From positions 165,602 through 229,601 of the forward strand of contig DNNO01000021.1 in the NCBI GenBank assembly GCA_003497625.1: 64,000 nucleotides of DNA, in the 5' to 3' direction. This document shows, piece by piece, positions 62,178 through 64,000 of the stretch; within the stretch, counting starts at the first letter, position 1, and the number at the start of each line of letters is the position of its first letter. Origin of the DNA: Flavobacterium sp. GTDB taxonomy: Bacteria > Bacteroidota > Bacteroidia > Flavobacteriales > Flavobacteriaceae. The position numbers and the translations under genes were made by a program. Under the pieces are notes generated by a model. It made no database searches, had not been told where the DNA came from, and worked only from the letters and a program-made list of their open reading frames with translations.

Positions 62178-63536
62178 ATGCAACTGTATAACACCTTAAG
62201 CGCAGAAGAAAGAGCTCAATTAATTGATGAAGCCGGAAAACAACGTCTTACATTATCTTTCTATGCGTATGCCAAAATTGAAGATCCCAAAAAATTTCGC
62301 GACGATTTATTTATCGAATGGAACAAACTCGATGCTCTTGGTCGAACGTATGTAGCCAAAGAAGGTATCAATGCCCAAATGAGTGTTCCTGCCGAAAACT
62401 TTGAAGCTTTTCGTGAAACTTTAGAAGCCTATGATTTTATGCGAGGCATTCGTTTGAATGTTGCCGTAGAACATGATGACCATTCGTTTTTAAAGCTAAC
62501 TATAAAAGTTCGTGACAAAATTGTAGCCGATGGTTTAAACGACGAAACTTTTGACGTAACCAATATCGGAGTTCATTTAAAAGCGAAGGAATTCAATCAA
62601 ATATTAGAAGACCCAAATACCATTGTAGTTGATTTTAGAAATCATTATGAAAGTGAAATCGGTCATTTTAAAGGTGCGATTACGCCGGATGTAGAAACAT
62701 TTAGAGAAAGTTTACCTATCATCAACGAGCAATTAAAAGACTTTAAAGAAGATAAAAATTTGGTGATGTATTGCACTGGCGGAATTCGTTGCGAAAAAGC
62801 TTCAGCGTATTTCAAACATCAAGGTTTTAAAAATGTATTCCAATTAGAAGGTGGAATTATCAATTATGCCAAGCAACTTAAAGAGGAAGGTTTAGAAAGT
62901 AAATTCATCGGAAAGAACTTTGTTTTCGACCACAGATTAGGAGAAAGAATTACCAACGATATTGTTTCGCAATGTCACCAATGCGGAAAACCTTGCGATA
63001 ATCACACCAATTGTTTGAACGATGGTTGCCATTTATTATTCATCCAATGTGACGAATGTAAAGCGGCCATGGAAAATTGTTGTTCTACCGAATGTTTAGA
63101 AATTACGCATTTACCATTAGCCGAACAAGTTAAACTTCGTAGAGGAAAACAAGTGGGTAATAAAGTCTTCCGAAAAGGAAAATCAGAGAATTTGAAATTC
63201 AAACATTCAGGAGAATTGTCCGATAAACCTTTGGCTGTAGCCGAAAAAACAAAAGATATTCGTCAGAAAATTAAAGTAAAAAAAGTATTACTTGGTAAAG
63301 CCGAACATTACTATGTAAAAGCTCAAGTGGGACTTTTCGTTATAGAAAATCAAGAACTAAATGTTGGTGACAAAATTTTAATTTCTGGTCCAACAACTGG
63401 AAATCAGGAATTGGTTTTAGAAAAAATGTTGGTAAACGGAATTGAAAATTCATCAGCAAAAACAGGTGATAAAATAACCTTTGAAGTACCTTTTAGAGTA
63501 AGATTATCTGATAAATTATTCAAAATCATTATCTAA
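62178..63536 (+). CDS. trhO: tRNA uridine(34) hydroxylase TrhO with C-terminal extension
   Basis: The 452-residue protein has an N-terminal acylphosphatase-like domain (YVAKEGINAQMSVPAENF near 57), a rhodanese domain with the reactive Cys in MYCTGGIRCEKA near residue 198, and a Cys-rich stretch (CHQCGKPCDNHTNC near 265 and CDECKAAMENCCSTEC near 290). TrhO hydroxylates U34 of several tRNAs. Typical TrhO has about 330-350 residues; here a further beta-type domain (about 360-452: QVGLFVIENQELNVGDKILI) resembles the small barrel at the end of U32 proteins such as TrhP. Both TrhO and TrhP modify U34, so the fusion is notable but the match is by eye only. Confidence 0.88.
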   Translation: MQLYNTLSAEERAQLIDEAGKQRLTLSFYAYAKIEDPKKFRDDLFIEWNKLDALGRTYVAKEGINAQMSVPAENFEAFRETLEAYDFMRGIRLNVAVEHDDHSFLKLTIKVRDKIVADGLNDETFDVTNIGVHLKAKEFNQILEDPNTIVVDFRNHYESEIGHFKGAITPDVETFRESLPIINEQLKDFKEDKNLVMYCTGGIRCEKASAYFKHQGFKNVFQLEGGIINYAKQLKEEGLESKFIGKNFVFDHRLGERITNDIVSQCHQCGKPCDNHTNCLNDGCHLLFIQCDECKAAMENCCSTECLEITHLPLAEQVKLRRGKQVGNKVFRKGKSENLKFKHSGELSDKPLAVAEKTKDIRQKIKVKKVLLGKAEHYYVKAQVGLFVIENQELNVGDKILISGPTTGNQELVLEKMLVNGIENSSAKTGDKITFEVPFRVRLSDKLFKIII

Positions 63537-63563
63537 AATAAATTATCACAATACTATATAAAG

Positions 63564-63596
63564 ACCTATTTCGTTTTATAATGAGATAGGTTTTTT
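63564..63596. terminator. Terminator after trhO
   Basis: ACCTATTTC (63564-63572) pairs with GAGATAGGT (63583-63591) with one G-U pair, followed by T6. Confidence 0.7.
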
Positions 63597-63712
63597 GCAT
63601 TTGTGAAACTTCAAAAGATTGAATTTGAAAGTTTCCATAAAAAATCAATATCTTTACGCTCAAAAACGTTTTGAAACGTAGTCCATTAGGACAATCACTA
63701 TATATTTAAATT

Positions 63713-64000
63713 ATGGCATGTACAAACTGTTCAACCGCTGATGGCGGTGCACCAAAAGGGTGTAATAATAATGGGACTTGCGGCACCGATAGCTGCAACA
63801 AACTTTCGGTTTTCGATTGGTTATCAAACATGACTTTACCTGGTGGTCAAGCGCCTTTTGATGCTGTTGAAATCAGATTTAAAAACGGAAGAAAAGAATT
63901 TTTTAGAAATACCGAAAAACTAACTTTATCTATTGGAGACATTGTCGCTACTGAGGCTTCTCCAGGTCACGATATTGGAATCATTACTTTGACAGGCGAA
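63713..64000 (+). CDS. ricT: RicT-like PSP1 domain protein (C-terminus outside window)
   Basis: The frame opens at ATG 63713 and runs off the right edge, giving 96 visible residues. A Cys-rich N-terminus (MACTNCSTADGGAPKGCNNN, then TCGTDSC) holds five cysteines, which fits the iron-sulfur-binding N-terminal part of Bacteroidetes RicT proteins. The start of a PSP1 domain follows (FDAVEIRFKNGRKEFFRNTE and IGDIVATEASPGHDIGIITL). In Bacillus subtilis RicT acts with RicA and RicF on RNA processing. The rest of the domain cannot be seen. Confidence 0.8.
   Translation, partial: MACTNCSTADGGAPKGCNNNGTCGTDSCNKLSVFDWLSNMTLPGGQAPFDAVEIRFKNGRKEFFRNTEKLTLSIGDIVATEASPGHDIGIITLTGE

Noticed and set aside
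1..64000. CRISPR array, IS element, prophage or toxin-antitoxin module
   Set aside because: I looked for regularly spaced repeats, transposase motifs and small paired genes and saw none that hold up.

Overview
The window looks like a chromosomal segment of a Flavobacteriaceae bacterium, probably Flavobacterium or a close relative. The DNA is AT-rich. Many genes are preceded by the Bacteroidetes -7 promoter element TAnnTTTG, and Shine-Dalgarno sites are weak or absent. Families typical of this group are present: HU-CCDC81/SPOR, head-GIN adhesin-like proteins, and DUF6341, DUF6427, DUF6909 and DUF4254 type proteins. I found no rRNA, CRISPR array, transposase or phage gene. Genus and family names come from recall of protein families, not from a search.

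Layout. 1-7 kb: the 3'-truncated LTA-synthase-like sulfatase, tRNA-Cys followed by two extra copies of its 3' tail with terminators, a LysE exporter, a GIN protein and RNase R on the minus strand; then a 540-bp non-coding AT-rich block with many DnaA-box-like 9-mers, which is a candidate replication origin. 7-16 kb: housekeeping genes (rpiB, NAD(P)HX dehydratase, Tex, TatA, a degenerate LytM protein, GH3, DUF6909). 16-42 kb: a large surface-polysaccharide locus. It holds a Wzz-like protein, the complete dTDP-rhamnose set (rfbB-A-C-D), a PagL-like lipid A deacylase, glycosyltransferases, three O-antigen polymerase/ligase-like membrane proteins, a Wzx flippase, two GDP-mannose dehydratase paralogues with GDP-fucose synthase, UDP-xylose synthase, a WcaJ-type initiating transferase and a CapK-like ligase. 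42-50 kb: purD, DUF6341/DUF6427, upp, DUF4254 with a GT9 transferase, a PaaE-like reductase, and a PadR regulator with two related membrane proteins. 50-64 kb: acyl-CoA thioesterase, HU-CCDC81/SPOR protein, dprA, PEP carboxylase, trpS, an acyltransferase, an ECF sigma factor overlapping a membrane-anchored beta-barrel protein, recA, an extended TrhO, and the 5' part of ricT.

How the genes work together. The 16-42 kb locus appears able to make dTDP-L-rhamnose, GDP-L-fucose and UDP-D-xylose, load the first sugar onto undecaprenyl phosphate, extend, flip, polymerise and control the length of an O-antigen-like glycan, and trim lipid A. Genes left of about 6 kb are mostly on the minus strand and those right of it mostly on the plus strand, as expected at a bidirectional origin, although the polysaccharide locus has mixed orientation.

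The most interesting points are the candidate oriC, the triplicated tRNA-Cys tail/terminator unit, the PadR two-membrane-protein module with a palindromic operator candidate, the TrhO protein with an extra C-terminal domain, the nucleosidase-like DUF6909 protein, and the sigma/anti-sigma-barrel unit. None of these is proven to be a new system; each needs the check named with it.
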